From positions 129,906,830-129,970,829 of the forward strand of contig OX352773.1 of assembly GCA_947095535.1 (NCBI GenBank): DNA of 64,000 bases. Reading direction: 5' to 3'. The translations under genes and the position numbers were made by a program. Below the pieces are notes generated by a model. It saw only the letters and a program-made list of their open reading frames with translations, ran no database searches and was not told where the DNA came from. Within the stretch, counting starts at the first letter, position 1, and every line of letters starts with the position of its first letter. This document shows positions 24,532-36,846 of this stretch, one piece after another. The DNA is from Poecilobothrus nobilitatus. Its lineage: Eukaryota; Arthropoda; Insecta; Diptera; Dolichopodidae.

Positions 24532-25407
24532 AGTTCACATGGGATGCATGCATATCATATTCTGACATGTCCTCCCTTTCGCGACGCTCATTTGAAAAAT
24601 TTTTTGCATCCTCTATAAGAAGCATACAAGATGCAAATTTGTTTTAACATCAAATACAGAGGTAAAATCAAACGTTAAATATTTTGAAGATGGATATAAT
24701 AGAAAGGAAAGAATTGCAATGGTTGCTATTGGTTGCAATTATATTTAAATTTAAATAAATAAGTATAAGTTAATAAATTATATTTAGTTTATATTAATTA
24801 AATTTTTTTTTTACATGAAATAACAATTTTCTTACCCTAAGGGTAAGCTTACATGGAATGCATGCAGCCGGAAGCAAAAATTTAATTGGTTGAAAATATA
24901 TATCGTATTCATGATATGCGCCTTTCGCCCATTTTAGATGCTAATTTTTTGCATCCTCTATAAGAAGCGTACAAGATTCAAATTTATTTAACGCCAAATA
25001 CAGAGGTAAAATCAAACGTTAAATATTTTGAAAATGGATATAATTTTAATTCATTTTGTTATAATTTTATTAATTAATTTTATATTTGTTAATAATAAAT
25101 TATATTTATAATATTAATTAAAATTTTTTCTTACATAAAATAACAATTTTATATAACAACTCTGGTTTACCATTTTGTATTTTGTAAATAAAAAATATTT
25201 TCATCAAATGTCAAAACAAAATACGCATGCTAGCCTACTAGGTACTTTAAAAATAAAAATGTCGGCGCTTTGCAGTTCGCGACGAGTGAATGCATAATGG
25301 ATGCAAAATATTCGTTAATTATACCGAAGAATACACGAAACGTAACCGCAATAATTTTTGGATTTGTTATGAAATCAGTAAACTACGAAACCATGTAAAC
25401 TTACGGT
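24532..25407. mobile_element. MITE with (A)GGGYAAGYTTACATGG ends, copy A
   Basis: The left end GGGCAAGTTCACATGGGATG is an imperfect inverse of the right end near 25388-25407 (CCATGTAAACTTACGGT). A second, internal copy of the left end at 24838 (GGGTAAGCTTACATGGAATG) is followed by a repeat of about 170 bp, so this is two nested or tandem copies. No coding capacity. Confidence 0.6.
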
Positions 25408-26031
25408 ATGAAATCTAAATTTCAAAAATCCAAATTCACAAATTATTCAAAAGTCAAAAATGCAAACTCAAAAAATTAAAATTACAAACGTCAGCCAGCA
25501 CCACTTTTGCAAAAAAAACGCAGTAAAATTGTGGTATTACCCTTAGGCCCCTATTCCACATCAATTAATCCATCAACTTATAGACCATTAATAGAGAATT
25601 AAATTGATGAACTTTTATACACTCTTGTTGAAAAGTTCAATTTCGTATCCATTTTTTTGATATTTTACAATCATATATTGGAGATATGTTCTGAATATAC
25701 ATATATAATTTGAGAACATATATGTAATTTTATCACATTGGAAATATAATTTCTGAACAAATTTTTTTGATTTCAAATTTAATTTTGAAATCTAAAATAA
25801 AACGTTGTTTTGTGTGTCTTTTTAAATATGTACGAGTATGAAATTTGAAATGTAGTTTTTGAACAAATTTTTATTTCATTGAGTTGTTGATATCTATAAA
25901 TTTGAAAAGAAATTTTATATAAATTTAGAGAATTCAAATTTTTAACTTAAATAATTTGGCGCTACAAAAGATAAGTATTTAAATATTTGAATTAAAATTA
26001 TTGTAATAATTATTCTATTATTCTAGTTATT
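25408..26031. other. AT-rich spacer inside the duplication
   Basis: No gene recognised. It is nearly identical to 29500-30124 in copy B. Confidence 0.6.
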
Positions 26032-27681
26032 CTATATAAATATTCTTATAGTTGTTGTTGTGGTTATTCTTTCGGCGTGAGCCCTTGGCAACAGGTGTCC
26101 TGTGCTAATTCCCATGTGTATTCTCAGATCGGTTCTATTTAGTTTTAGAATTTTCTGAGTCTTTTTGCTATTATATTCTCCCCAGAATTTCTTCGTATCT
26201 ATTGAACCTGGGGATTGCCACAAACTTTCCTTAGCTTTGGCTTTTTCCCAGTAGCTTGTTGCTAACTTTACCGCAGAGTACGGCATACCTACATCTTCTA
26301 TATCCACCAGCTGTCTGTTTAATACAGATTTTGCTGTCACATCTGCAATTTTGTTACCTGGGTAGCCCGAGTGCGCTGGTATCCACTGCAGCTTAACTGC
26401 GTCTGTTTCCCCTAGCGCATTTAGGGCTTTTCAGCACTCAATTGTTTTCCTCGATTTGTGCAAACCACCCTCCATAATTCTAACGATTGATTTGCAATCG
26501 GTGTGTATATTTATGATTTTACTCCGGATTCTTTTCCGAAGTAGTATTATTTTCACTATATTTGCAATTCGCATGTTCAATTCATCACATATGATACCTA
26601 TGGCACAGTTACTGCCCTTTTTGGCAGCGTCTGTGTACTCATTTATTCCAATTTGGTTATGGGCACTGTTGTGGCTCGGGTGGACTGTTTCCCTCCCAAA
26701 GTTGCCGTCTAACCTGAGATCTCCCAAACTCATATCAGCAGCTTCCGGGCCTACCCGGAAGTTGTGTATGTTTACGCCCGCATTCTCTACTATTCGTAGA
26801 ATTTCCTTATGACCGACCAAACCTGTGTCGTTATGCCAGTTACCTGTCATGAAGAGCCTCATGGCTGTATACATGGATCTTCGTTGGATATGAATTTCTA
26901 TCGGTTCTAGATCCAGGATTGCTTCCAAGGACTTCGTCGAGGTTGTTCTTGTTGAACCAGTTATTCCAAGGCATCCCTGACGTTGTATTTGCATTAGGAT
27001 GTTTCGGTACCTATTCTTTTTAGTGGCTGTCCACCAGACAAGTGAACCGTGTGTTATCATTGGTCGTATAACTCATGTATAAATCCAGTACATGATTCTT
27101 GGCGATAGGCCCCATGTTTTACCTACTGCACTTCTGCAGCCCCAGAGCGCTCTTATCGCTTTTTCCTTTTTCTCATTTAGGTGTTTACTCCACCTGAGCT
27201 TTTCATCCAAATGCACTCTTAGATATTTTACCCAGCTGGTAAATTCTAATTGTGTATTGTTTATTCGTGGTGCTTGTGGAAGACTTCTATTCCTTTTTCT
27301 GCTAAAGAGACATAATTCGGTTTTGCTTGGATTCATTTTAAGGCCATTAGACTCGGCCCAATCTATGGTTATGTCGATTGCCCTTTGCATTGTGTCTATT
27401 GTGTTGGCCGGCTCTTTTTCGGTAACCAATAGAACCACTTTGTCCGCGTAGCATAACACTCTATGGTTATTTGTCGATAGCTTTACTAAAAGCTCATCCA
27501 CTACTATAAGCCATAGTAGTGGAGATAGGATACCTCCTTGCGGTGTGCCTCTTAAGATTGTTCTTCTCTTTACGGCCGTACCAAAGTTAGAAATTGCTAT
27601 TCTATTTCTCAGCATGGATTTAGTTCACCTGAGCAGAAAGTCTTCAATATTTCTACTTTCCATACTTTCTAGTACTTGTAC
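26032..27681 (-). pseudogene. LOA-type non-LTR retrotransposon, ORF2 3' part (copy A)
   Basis: Reading leftwards on the minus strand: reverse transcriptase with GTPQGG and LLW (motif B region, 27073-27615), RNase H with YTDAAKK and HTDCKS (26431-27060), then a C-terminal segment with a TGH motif (26032-26340). RT followed by RNase H is characteristic of the LOA and I groups. The catalytic YADD reads YADK here, so the enzyme would be dead, and stops separate the three blocks. The 5' end stops abruptly at 27681, where the duplicated end of ABCB8 begins, and an (ACA)n-like tail sits at the 3' end. Copy B is 98-99 percent alike over the shared part. Confidence 0.85.
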
Positions 27682-27932
27682 TTTAATTGTGATTTTAGAT
27701 AAAGGCAAAGTGGTAGAGGTGAATTTGTTTAATTGAACAAAGATTTAATCAAACAGTACTTTTGATATTACAATTTTAGATGGGAAAACATGAAGAATTA
27801 ATGTCTAAAGGAGGCTTATACTATAACTTAGTCAGACAACAGGAAAAGAAAGAAAAAACTGAAATAAAAACTGCTCCAAATAGTGAAAAATCAGACACGG
27901 GAGAAAGTTTTAGAGAAAATCGACAAGGATAA
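27682..27932 (+). pseudogene. Duplicated ABCB8 exon 9 end and exon 10
   Basis: Holds the last about 13 codons of exon 9, the intron and a complete exon 10 (27780-27932) with AG acceptor, open frame and stop. Exon 10 lost exactly one codon (Ile) relative to 21962-22117 and has no frameshift. Alone it cannot make a transporter because the rest of the gene is absent, and a retrotransposon lies directly upstream. It could in principle act as an alternative last exon for the upstream gene, because the exon 9 donor at 21901 is compatible in phase. Confidence 0.85.
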
Positions 27933-28758
27933 AATTTTAAATAAAGCTTTAATAAAAAATTTAGGAAAAATCGATCAAAATAAAGTTTAAAAGTGTTATT
28001 ATTATTCTAATTATAAAATATTGAACCTGATTTATTTTTGATTCATATAAATAAAAAATCAACTTTTTTAAAAAAAATATAAGCAATAGTATGTTATATC
28101 ATTTTTATTACTAGTAAATTCAGTCTTATTAAAATCATTTTTCATTCAAATTAAACATTTTTCTTTAAAGTTACTTACATTTTATGTTTTTCAATAATTT
28201 TTCGTTAAGGGTTAAAGGCATCATGTAGAATTTCAAATAATTCCGCTATCACTTAGTTAAATTAACGGAAAGGGACAATAGCATAGGACTATAATACATT
28301 TTAATTTCAAAGCATGTTACTCCATTTATTTTTATTCGGCCTTGTGTTGGTGAAACGGCTTCTAACTTAGAAATATTTGACATTTCCGTTGTTTAAGACA
28401 GGATTTACACTTGTTACAATTGTTCGTCTTGGTTCAAATATTTAAAATACATATTATTTTATTAATCGAAACCAAAGAAAATAATACAACTAAATGTGCA
28501 GTGTAATAGAAAATTCCCTAATATGGGTATTGGGTAGGTATGAATAACGAACAAAACGTACAATTTTATTTCGTGACCTATCATACTAGACATTAAACTC
28601 TAATAGCCTAATAAACTGTTACATCCATCACTGCAAATTGATAATCCGACAAAATCCGTATTTGCAAAAATCAAATGAGACAAAAACTCTAATTACTTAA
28701 AAATCGTAATCCCCAAAATCCCAACTCCGAAAATACAAACTTCAAAAAACCAAAATTA

Positions 28759-29499
28759 AGGGCAAGTTCACATGGGATGCATGCATATCATATTCTGACA
28801 TGTCCTCCCTTTCGCGACGCTCATTTGAAAAATTTTTTGCATCCTCTATAAGAAGCATACAAGATGCAAATTTGTTTTAACATCAAATACAGAGGTAAAA
28901 TCAAACGTTAAATATTTTGAAGATGGATATAATAGAAAGGAAAGAATTGCAATGGTTGCTATTGGTTTGCAATTATATTTAAATTTAAATAAATAAGTAT
29001 AAGTTAATAAATTATATTTAGTTTATATTAATTAAATTTTTTTTTACATAAAATAACAATTTTCTTACTCTAAGGGTAAGCTTACATGGGATGCATTAAT
29101 TCATTTTGTTATAATTTTTATATTTGTTATTTATTGTATTATAACATTATAATTATTATTATATTATAATTTTATATTTGTTAATAATAAATTATATTTA
29201 TAATATTAATTAAAATTTTTTCTTACATAAAATAACAATTTTATATAACAACTCTGGTTTACCATTTTGTATTTTGTAAATAAAAAATATTTTCATCAAA
29301 TGTCAAAACAAAATACGCATGCTAGCCTACTAGGTACTTTAAAAATAAAAATGTCGACACTTTGCAGTTCGCGACGAGTGAATGCATAATGGATGCAAAA
29401 TATTCGTTAATTATACCGAAGAATACATGAAACGTAACCGCAATAATTTTTGGATTTGTTATGAAATCTGTAAACTATGAAACCATGTAAACTTACGGT
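28759..29499. mobile_element. MITE with GGGYAAGYTTACATGG ends, copy B
   Basis: Duplicate of 24532-25407 that lost about 150 bp after the internal end sequence at 29081-29097. Confidence 0.6.
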
Positions 29500-30124
29500 A
29501 TAAAATCTAAATTTCAAAAATCCAAATTCACAAATTATTCAAAAGTCAAAAATTCAAACTCAAAAAATTAAAATTACAAACGTCAGCCAACTCCACTTTT
29601 GCAAAAAAAAACGCAGTAAAATTGTGGTAGTACCCTTAGACCCCTATTCCACATCAATTAATCCATCAACTTATAGACCATTAATAGAGAATTAAATTGA
29701 TGAACTTTTATACACTCTTGTTGAAAAGTTCAATTTCGTATCCATTTTTTTGATATTTTACAATCATATATTGGAGATATGTTCTGAATATACATATATA
29801 ATTTGAGAACATATATGTAATTTTATCACATTGGAAATATAATTTCTGAACAAATTTTTTTGATTTCAAATTTAATTTTGAAATCTAAAATAAAACGTTG
29901 ATTTGTGTGTCTTTTTAAATATGTACGAGTATGAAATTTGAAATGTAGTTTTTGAACAAATTTTTATTTCATTGAGTTGTTGATATCTATAAATTTGAAA
30001 AGAAATTTTATATAAATTTAGAGAATTCAAATTTTTAACTTAAATAATTTGGCGCTACAAAAGATAAGTATTTAAATATTTGAATTAAAATTATTGTAAT
30101 AATTATTCTATTATTCTAGTTATT

Positions 30125-32934
30125 CTATATAAATATTCTTATAGTTGTTGTTGTGGTTATTCTTTCGGCGTGAGCCCTTGGCAACAGGTGTCCTGTGCTA
30201 ATTCCCATGTGTATTCTCAGATCGGTTCTATTTAGTTTTAGAATTTTCTGAGTCTTTTTGCTATTATATTCTCCCCAGAATTTCTTCGTATCTATTGAAC
30301 CTGGGGATTGCCACAAACTTTCCTTAGCTTTGGCTTTTGCCCAGTAGCTTGTTGCTAACTTTACCGCAGAGTACGGCATACCTACATCTTCTATATCCAC
30401 CAGCTGTCTGTTTAATACAGATTTTGCTGTCACATCTGCAATTTTGTTACCTGGGTAGCCCGAGTGCGCTGGTATCCACTGCAGCTTAACTGCGTCTGTT
30501 TCCCCTAGCGCATTTAGGGCTTTTCAGCACTCAATTGTTTTCCTCGATTTGTGCAAACCACCCTCCATAATTCTAACGATTGATTTGCAATCGGTGTGTA
30601 TATTTATGATTTTACTCCGGATTCTTTTCCGAAGTAGTATTATTTTCACTATATTTGCAATTCGCATGTTCAATTCATCACATATGATACCTATGGCACA
30701 GTTACTGCCCTTTTTGGCAGCGTCTGTGTACACATTTATTCCAATTTGGTTATGGGCACTGTTGTGGCTCGGGTGGACTGTTTCCCTCCCAAAGTTGCCG
30801 TCTAACCTGAGATCTCCCAAACTCATATCAGCAGCTTCCGGGCCTACCCGGAAGTTGTGTATGTTTACGCCCGCATTCTCTACTATTCGTAGAATTTCCT
30901 TATGACCGACCAAACCTGTGTCGTTATGCCAGTTACCTGTCATGAAGAGCCTCATGGCTGTATACATGGATCTTCGTTGGATATGAATTTCTATCGGTTC
31001 TAGATCCAAGATTGCTTCCAAGGACTTCGTCGAGGTTGTTCTTGTTGAATCAGTTATACCAAGGCATCCCTGACGTTGTATTTGCTTTAGGATGTTTCGG
31101 TACCTATTCTTTTTAGTGGTTGTCCACCAGACAAGTGAACCGTGTGTTATCATTGGTCGTATAACTCATCTGTAAATCCAGTACATGATTCTTGGCGATA
31201 GGCCCCATGTTTTACCTACTGCACTTCTGCAGCCCCAGAGCGCTCTTATCGCTTTTTCCTTTTTCTCATTTAGGTGTTTACTCCACCTGAGCTTTTCATC
31301 GAAATACACTCTTAGATATTTTACACAGTTGGTAAATTCTAATTGTGTATTGTTTATTCGTGGTGCTTGTGGAAGACTTCTATTCCTTTTTCTGCTAAAG
31401 AGACATAATTCGGTTTTGCTTGGATTCATTTTAAGGCCATTAGACTCGGCCCAATCTATGGTTATGTCGATTGCCCTTTGCATTGTGTCTATTGTGTTGG
31501 CCGGCTCTTTTTCGGTAACCAATAGAACCAGTTCGTCCGCGTAGCATAACACTAGCATAAAACCTTCTTCTATCGTGTGGATAACCTCGTGTAGAGCGCC
31601 ACTGATTTCCTCGTAATATATGCATGTTGATAACAATATAACCTCGGATTTAACTGGTTTCTTATCTCTAGTTCTATTATCCTTTCTAATCCTTTAAGAG
31701 GAATGAAGTCAGGCTTATCGGTCTGTAAGCGTTTGCCTTCCTATAGCATGTCTTGTTCGGTTTCGGGAGAAAAAACACTTTGGACTCCCTCCATATTTTC
31801 GGCGTGTAGCCTAATCTAAGACAGGCTTTGTAAATAGCCTTTAGTCTTGGTCTTAGGATACTAAGTCCTTCTTGGTTTGTCTTAGTCTTAGGATACTAGT
31901 TGTTTCGGAAAGACGTTATCGGGCCCTGGAGATTTAAATGGTTCAAAGGAATTAAGAGCCCAGGATAACTTCTTATCCGTGACCATTTGATCGACTCTAG
32001 CCGTCATCTCGTCTGTTCTTGCTATACTTTGTTTTAAATCACCCCTTTCGCTTGGCCTTACAAGCGTATCGCTGTCGGGAAAGTTTTTAGACAATAATAT
32101 TTCAAGTGATTCGTTCATGCTTATTGATATGCTTCCGTCTTCTCTCTCTAGTAGCTCTTGTTGCGTATGCCCCGTTGGAGAGGATCTTCCTCAATTTTGA
32201 GGCATCACTAACTTTTTCTATTTGCTCTGTAAATTCCCTCCAGAGCTTCCTTTTGTCGGATCTGCACTCTTTGAGTGCTTTTCTATAATCCGCCCAATGC
32301 GCATCTGTTTGGGTGTTCATTGCTTTATTGAAAAGTTTCCTAACTTTTTTCCTGACTTCCATCAGGTTTTTGTTCATTCACCTTTGCTTATATCTTTTAG
32401 ATATGCATATCAGTGGACATGAGCTTTCATATGATTCGCTTATTGCCGTTGTTACAAACTCGGTTTCTTTGTCCAGTTCGTTTGTACAGTTTATTGGATA
32501 CAGTCTCGAGTTTAATTTTTCTCTAAGACACGATCTAAATTGATTCCAATCCGTTCTTTTAGGATTCCTAAAGGGACAGTTTTCTGTGTGGCCTAAATCT
32601 AGGTCAAACTTAATATGGCGATGATCTGAGAATGAGACCTCCTCCGATACATGTTAATTCTTAATTATATTGCCTATACTATTACTGGCTAAACTTATAT
32701 CTATAACTTTTCTGCGGGTTCTGTTTATAAAAGTTGGAACATTACCTTTATTTAGAATCAGCAGGTTCGTTGAACATATATATTCTAAAAGTGATTTACC
32801 TCTGTTGTTGACGTTGGTGCTGCCCCAAACTGTGTTGTGTGAGTTAGCATCATAGTCCACAATCAGGTGTATATCGTTAAGTACTGAATAACTTACCAGA
32901 TCCTTAAGCCCTTTCGTCGGCGGTATAAAATCAT
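30125..32934 (-). pseudogene. LOA-type non-LTR retrotransposon ORF2 (copy B)
   Basis: On the minus strand from right to left: C-terminal half of an endonuclease (32654-32934, with WGS, RGKSLLEY and PTF blocks, then SFSDHR), a linker (32102-32377), the RT start with SFEPFKSPGPD (31888-32118), a partial RT (31166-31636), RNase H (30524-31153) and the C-terminal TGH block (30125-30433). About 130 codons of RT are deleted near 31553, where a segment that normally precedes motif A is joined to the motif C region. The catalytic motif reads YADE. Multiple stops; not functional. Confidence 0.85.
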
Positions 32935-33376
32935 CAAAATTTGTATTATGTGCTTTATATACACCAAACATATTGAAATTCTCTTTCAATAATTTTACTA
33001 TTAATATATTCGAGTTTTGAAATTCTTTTTTTAAAATCAGAGTACTACTAATATTTTGCCTGATGTAGATACCTACTCCACCATAAGGCTTTGAACGATT
33101 AGAGAAATAAACTGTATAACCAACCGGCTAAATTAAAAAATATATTTTCTGATTCTATTAACCATGTTTCTGTTAGAACAATAACGTGAATATCCAATTC
33201 GAAAGATTTAATAAGAACCTCTAAATCCTCTAATTTATTTCTTAAACTTCGAATATTTAAATATAATATTTTAAAATTTTTATTATAATTAGATTTGATA
33301 ACAAGGTTGTCTAGCTCTGTATAGTAATTTATGTTTAAATTCTCTAAAACGGCAACATCATCATATGTATCCATAC
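32935..33376 (-). pseudogene. CR1/Jockey-group endonuclease fragment
   Basis: The minus-strand ORF 33099-33374 starts with Met and contains ILYLNIRSLRNKL and VLTETWL, the N-terminal part of an APE-type endonuclease (catalytic E in TETW). A frameshift near 33115 is followed by SNRSKPYGGVG and a FNMFGVY stretch, still CR1/Jockey-like, up to about 32935. From there the sequence switches to the LOA-type endonuclease. The fragment therefore sits inside a LOA element, with its own 5' spacer and part of a SINE to the right (33377-33957). Confidence 0.8.
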
Positions 33377-33854
33377 TTATTACATTTTAATAAATTACTA
33401 AATGACGTTCGTATAAGATTACAATATTCTAGAAAGAGATGAATATATGTACACATATTTTTGATTACTTTGTTTATCGTATGAAATGAGTTATTAGGTG
33501 TTTTTGTGATACTAGTATTTATAATTGTATCGTGGATAACATAATAATAAATTAAATAAAGTATAATTATTTGTTTCACAATTTTAAAATAATAAATTGT
33601 TTTTTTAAATTCAAATTAATATAGCATACGATAAATAATAATTTTCTGTAATTAAATCTAAATAAAATTAATATTGAATTAAATATAATAATTGTAAAAA
33701 TAAAATTTAAAAAGTTTATATTAATATAATTTTTAAAATTATTTATAAGGTTTATGTGCATTTTTAACTTTTGAAATAATTTAGAATATTTTAAGCTTTT
33801 TTTAATATTATAAAAATGAATTAGAATAATAAAGTAAAAAAAAAAAATACAAAA
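33377..33854. other. AT-rich inter-ORF spacer of CR1-group element
   Basis: On the minus strand this leads into the endonuclease ORF. The part 33712-33854 is nearly identical, inverted, to 45371-45513, which lies behind the ORF1 of another CR1-group copy, so it is the ORF1-ORF2 spacer. Confidence 0.7.
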
Positions 33855-33957
33855 GTGGGGCCTCGGTGGCCTAGTGGGTAAGAGCGTGTACAATACGCTC
33901 TAAACACCGAGGGAGTGTGGGTTCGAATCCCACACACGTCGTAAGAGTTATTCCCCC
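33855..33957 (+). mobile_element. tRNA-derived SINE, truncated copy
   Basis: Starts GTGGGGCCTCGG. Box A TGGCCTAGTGG (33867-33877) and box B GGTTCGAATCC (33920-33930) match the RNA polymerase III internal promoter consensus exactly. T-arm-like stem GTGGG/CCCAC is present, but no acceptor stem can be formed, so it is a SINE head and not a tRNA gene. It is cut off after TTCCCCCT by the LOA sequence. It lies antisense to the CR1-group element that carries it. Confidence 0.8.
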
Positions 33958-34195
33958 TACGGCAGGTACACCGATGCTAAGATGATGGTCACTTTGCTTC
34001 CTTTTACCTCCCATTCCGTTAATATGGTGGTCGTATCCTTACTATTGAGGTGTGAAATGGAAATAGCTTTTAGTACATTTCTAATTACAATGCAAGTTCT
34101 AGGCCTACCATTGTCGCAGCAATAGAAACGGTAACTCGGTAAATAGTTAATATTCAAATTTTTGAATAAAGCATGGATAAAGAATGGATTCCGTT
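33957..34195 (-). pseudogene. LOA-type endonuclease N-terminal fragment
   Basis: Minus-strand ORF 33957-34157 with GRPRTCIVI and a terminal ILASVYLP, matching the middle of the endonuclease that continues at 32934 after the CR1-group insertion. Short similar strings (TACCTGCCGTAG and TACCGCCGACG on the minus strand) border the insertion and could be a diverged target duplication. Confidence 0.65.
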
Positions 34196-34985
34196 GTTTG
34201 GAATATTTTGTTATCTATAATAAATCAACAATATATTAGTATATATTCTACATATTATATGCAAGACAGAATTTGTTTAAAGAAATAAAAAAATTTCCAA
34301 AAACAAATAATAGAATTTGTAAAAAAAAATAAAAATAAAATGTACATTAAATGTAAAAGAAGAATAAATTTGCAGAATTTAACTTTTGAATTTATATTAT
34401 TTCTATTATTCATCTTTATTTTATTTTTCCCTACAATATCTTTCTCTTTATTTCAAATTAGCTAAACACTTTATTTTTGAAATATCAACTGAATTTATTT
34501 TTCAAATGACATTTACAAAATTTTCTAAACTCTGAACATTCCCAAAAACTTTAAAAAAAAGATGCCATTTTTCTCAATCAGTTGGTTTTGACACTAGATT
34601 GATGAAAAAATGGATGAGAACTGGATGAGTGCTGGATGCATGCATTAATATATAGTAATAATAGATAGCCTACTTAAAATTTTTAGATACCAGCGCCGCC
34701 ATCGCTGGAAGTGCTAAGAGAAGTGCTCCTAGTTTCAATAAACTACTACATCTAAAAGATCAATAAATGTCGCTACACAGTTTCATTTTAAAATCACTAG
34801 ATGTCGCCCATATTTTTATACCTATATTTCTTTCCTATTTTATTTTTCGAATTTATGAATAAAAAAAAGAAATTATTTTGTAATAACAAATTTTATTTCA
34901 ATCCTAAAAATTAACAATCATGATTTTCACCTTCACAATACATATAATAAAGTGCAAACAGCTTCAGCTGATTTATCTTAGCAGC
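34196..34985. other. Gene-free stretch
   Basis: No coding region or repeat structure recognised; AT-rich with a less AT-rich patch near 34690-34730. Confidence 0.5.
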
Positions 34986-34989
34986 CTTC

Positions 34990-35920
34990 AAGTATTTTGT
35001 ACAGTCCTTCTGTAAACATGTACATATCTGGTGTTTTATGTTACGTCAGCTTGTCTTGGAATTATGAAGTTATTAAAAAAATTTGCATTGGATTGAATTT
35101 GTGGTGTTTAATTTTATCAGTATATATGAAATCAATAGTAATTTACTTAGTCATAGTATACAAATCGCCCAATCCGGCATACACTTTAATTTTATGATAG
35201 TTTTAGTAGAATAATTGATGAATTGACCGAATTAAACTATGATGTGTTAATTGTTGGTGATTTTAATATTGATTGGTTGAATAATTCTTCCAAGAAATTA
35301 AAAATGTTAGAAATAATAAGTGATGCAGGATTCAAACAAATGCTAAATCAACTAACTAGAATTACCATGAATAGCAGTACATTAATAGATTTTAAAATTA
35401 CAAACAATTCCAACAAAATCACAGCAAAAATTGATAATTCGTTAAGAGTACTTGATCACGAAAGTATTATTGTCGAAATTGAAGTACTCCATAGCTTAAA
35501 TGATGAAGTTAAAAGTTCAAAATTTTTAAAATATAATAAAATTACATTTAGAAATAGTATTATTAAAAGTCCACTAACTATGCGACATTTTGGATCATGC
35601 GATAAAAAAGCGAGCACATTTAGTGGAAGTTTGACAAAGATAGCAAGCAAATTTATTATAACGAAGCATATAAATAACAGCAATAATATGTGGTTCTCAA
35701 ATGAATTAAGGGATATGAAGCATAATAAAATAGTTCAATACCGAAAAGCTACATGGTCAAATACTGAGCTAGATTGGGAAAGGTATAGACAACTAAGAAA
35801 TAATTAAACATAAAAGCTTGAAAATGAAAAAAAGTAAATATTTAATTAATAAAGTCAAGAATGCTAATAATCAAAAATCAATGTGGAAAATAATAAAATC
35901 GTATGTTTTAAAGACTAACA
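34990..35920 (+). pseudogene. CR1/Jockey-group endonuclease, 5' half of interrupted element
   Basis: The ORF at 35223-35807 carries VGDFNIDWLN (conserved GDFN of APE endonucleases) and a LIDFKIT block; the final SDH motif is changed to LDHE. A linker with WFSNELRDM and YRKATW follows. Upstream, 35130-35190 still reads YKSPNPAYT, but a stop breaks it. A second frame continues to 35920 (35818-36009), where the element is cut by a LOA-type insertion; it resumes at 40244. Confidence 0.85.
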
Positions 35921-35944
35921 ATTTAAAATTGCTTGGATTAAAAT

Positions 35945-36846
35945 TGGTCGCAAAAATCCTCAATCCACACCCTCCTCGTGGGTGCCGACCGGAAATAATC
36001 ACCAGCTAGGTGATTAGGTACTAAGGGAAAGGTAAATTGGGTCTGTCTTTATGTATCTTATTACTGACACCTCGGTTATTACCGGAACCATTGCATTGGG
36101 GTAAACCTGGGCCGGATTCAAGGTGTTATACGACCAGTGCCGATGATCAGCCTGGTTGGGGGTCCAGTCTTAAAAATAGCCCAGTCGCGAACGGAGTATT
36201 CGGAGTACCGACCCTCTGACCCTCGACCTTCTGAATCCGCGACCCTCTGGAGTACCGACCCTCTGACCCGCGACCCTCTGAATTAATTAGCCTTAACCTA
36301 TGTGTACGAATCTCTGAATAGGGCAGACCTTCTTTTTCTTCGTACTCGTGGGTTCAAATTATGTAACAAAATTTAAAAGATTCGAAAAAATAGTTAGCCT
36401 GCACTTCCCAATAGTCGACAAGTAAAGCGACCAAACCGGGCACTAGCAGTGCTAAGGAAAGTCGCGAACAATCAAAGACGGTACACAAAGCGCGCCCGTC
36501 GAAATAAGCCTTCATCGATAAACGGTCGGCCTATAAAATAATTGAGAGGTTAAGCTCTTTCAATATTGGTCAGTTATTTGAGGTGCAAAACAATTCCTTA
36601 GCCTGGGTCAAAACGGTAGTAGGCCAGATCAAGCCCCAAGAAGGACAAATCCCAGGTTCACCGAAGGGCCTTATGTCCAAGAGACAGAGGTCACAAGATG
36701 AGCCGCAGGGTAGTTCCAAAAAGGCTAGGTTGTAGGGAGCAACCAGGTAACCAAGCCGCTCAATGAAATTGCCAAGCACAGTTTAATTTGATGAGGGGTT
36801 AGAGGATGGGGGTATTTCTCCCAGTAACTGGAACTGGAGATTAAGA
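35945..36846 (+). other. 5' region and ORF1 remnant of LOA-type element
   Basis: Contains a promoter or UTR-like region and a small tandem array of GACCCTCTG-type motifs at 36205-36275. The stretch 36590-36736 reads as a basic peptide ending KRQRSQDE...KKARL with a stop, probably the end of a gag-like ORF1 whose main part is deleted. Confidence 0.5.

Larger units (their letters stand above)
21864..27460. repeat. Segmental duplication, copy A
   Basis: Shares continuous high similarity with 27682-31553: the end of ABCB8 exon 9, intron 9, exon 10, the 3' flank, a MITE and the 3' part of a LOA-type retrotransposon on the minus strand. Copy A is longer because of the 1572 bp hAT-like insertion and about 150 bp of other indels. 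Confidence 0.95.
27682..31553. repeat. Segmental duplication, copy B
   Basis: Second copy of 21864-27460 in direct orientation. It lacks the hAT-like insertion and has a shortened version of the internal MITE duplication near 29097. Similarity ends at 31553 inside the retrotransposon, where copy B joins a more 5' part of the same element family. Confidence 0.95.

Noticed and set aside
26456..27451. Plus-strand ORFs of about 118 codons in both LOA copies
   Set aside because: They are shadows of the minus-strand RT and RNase H reading.
33855..33957. tRNA gene
   Set aside because: Boxes A and B are perfect, but no acceptor stem forms and a second copy has a poly(A) tail and target duplications, so it is a SINE.
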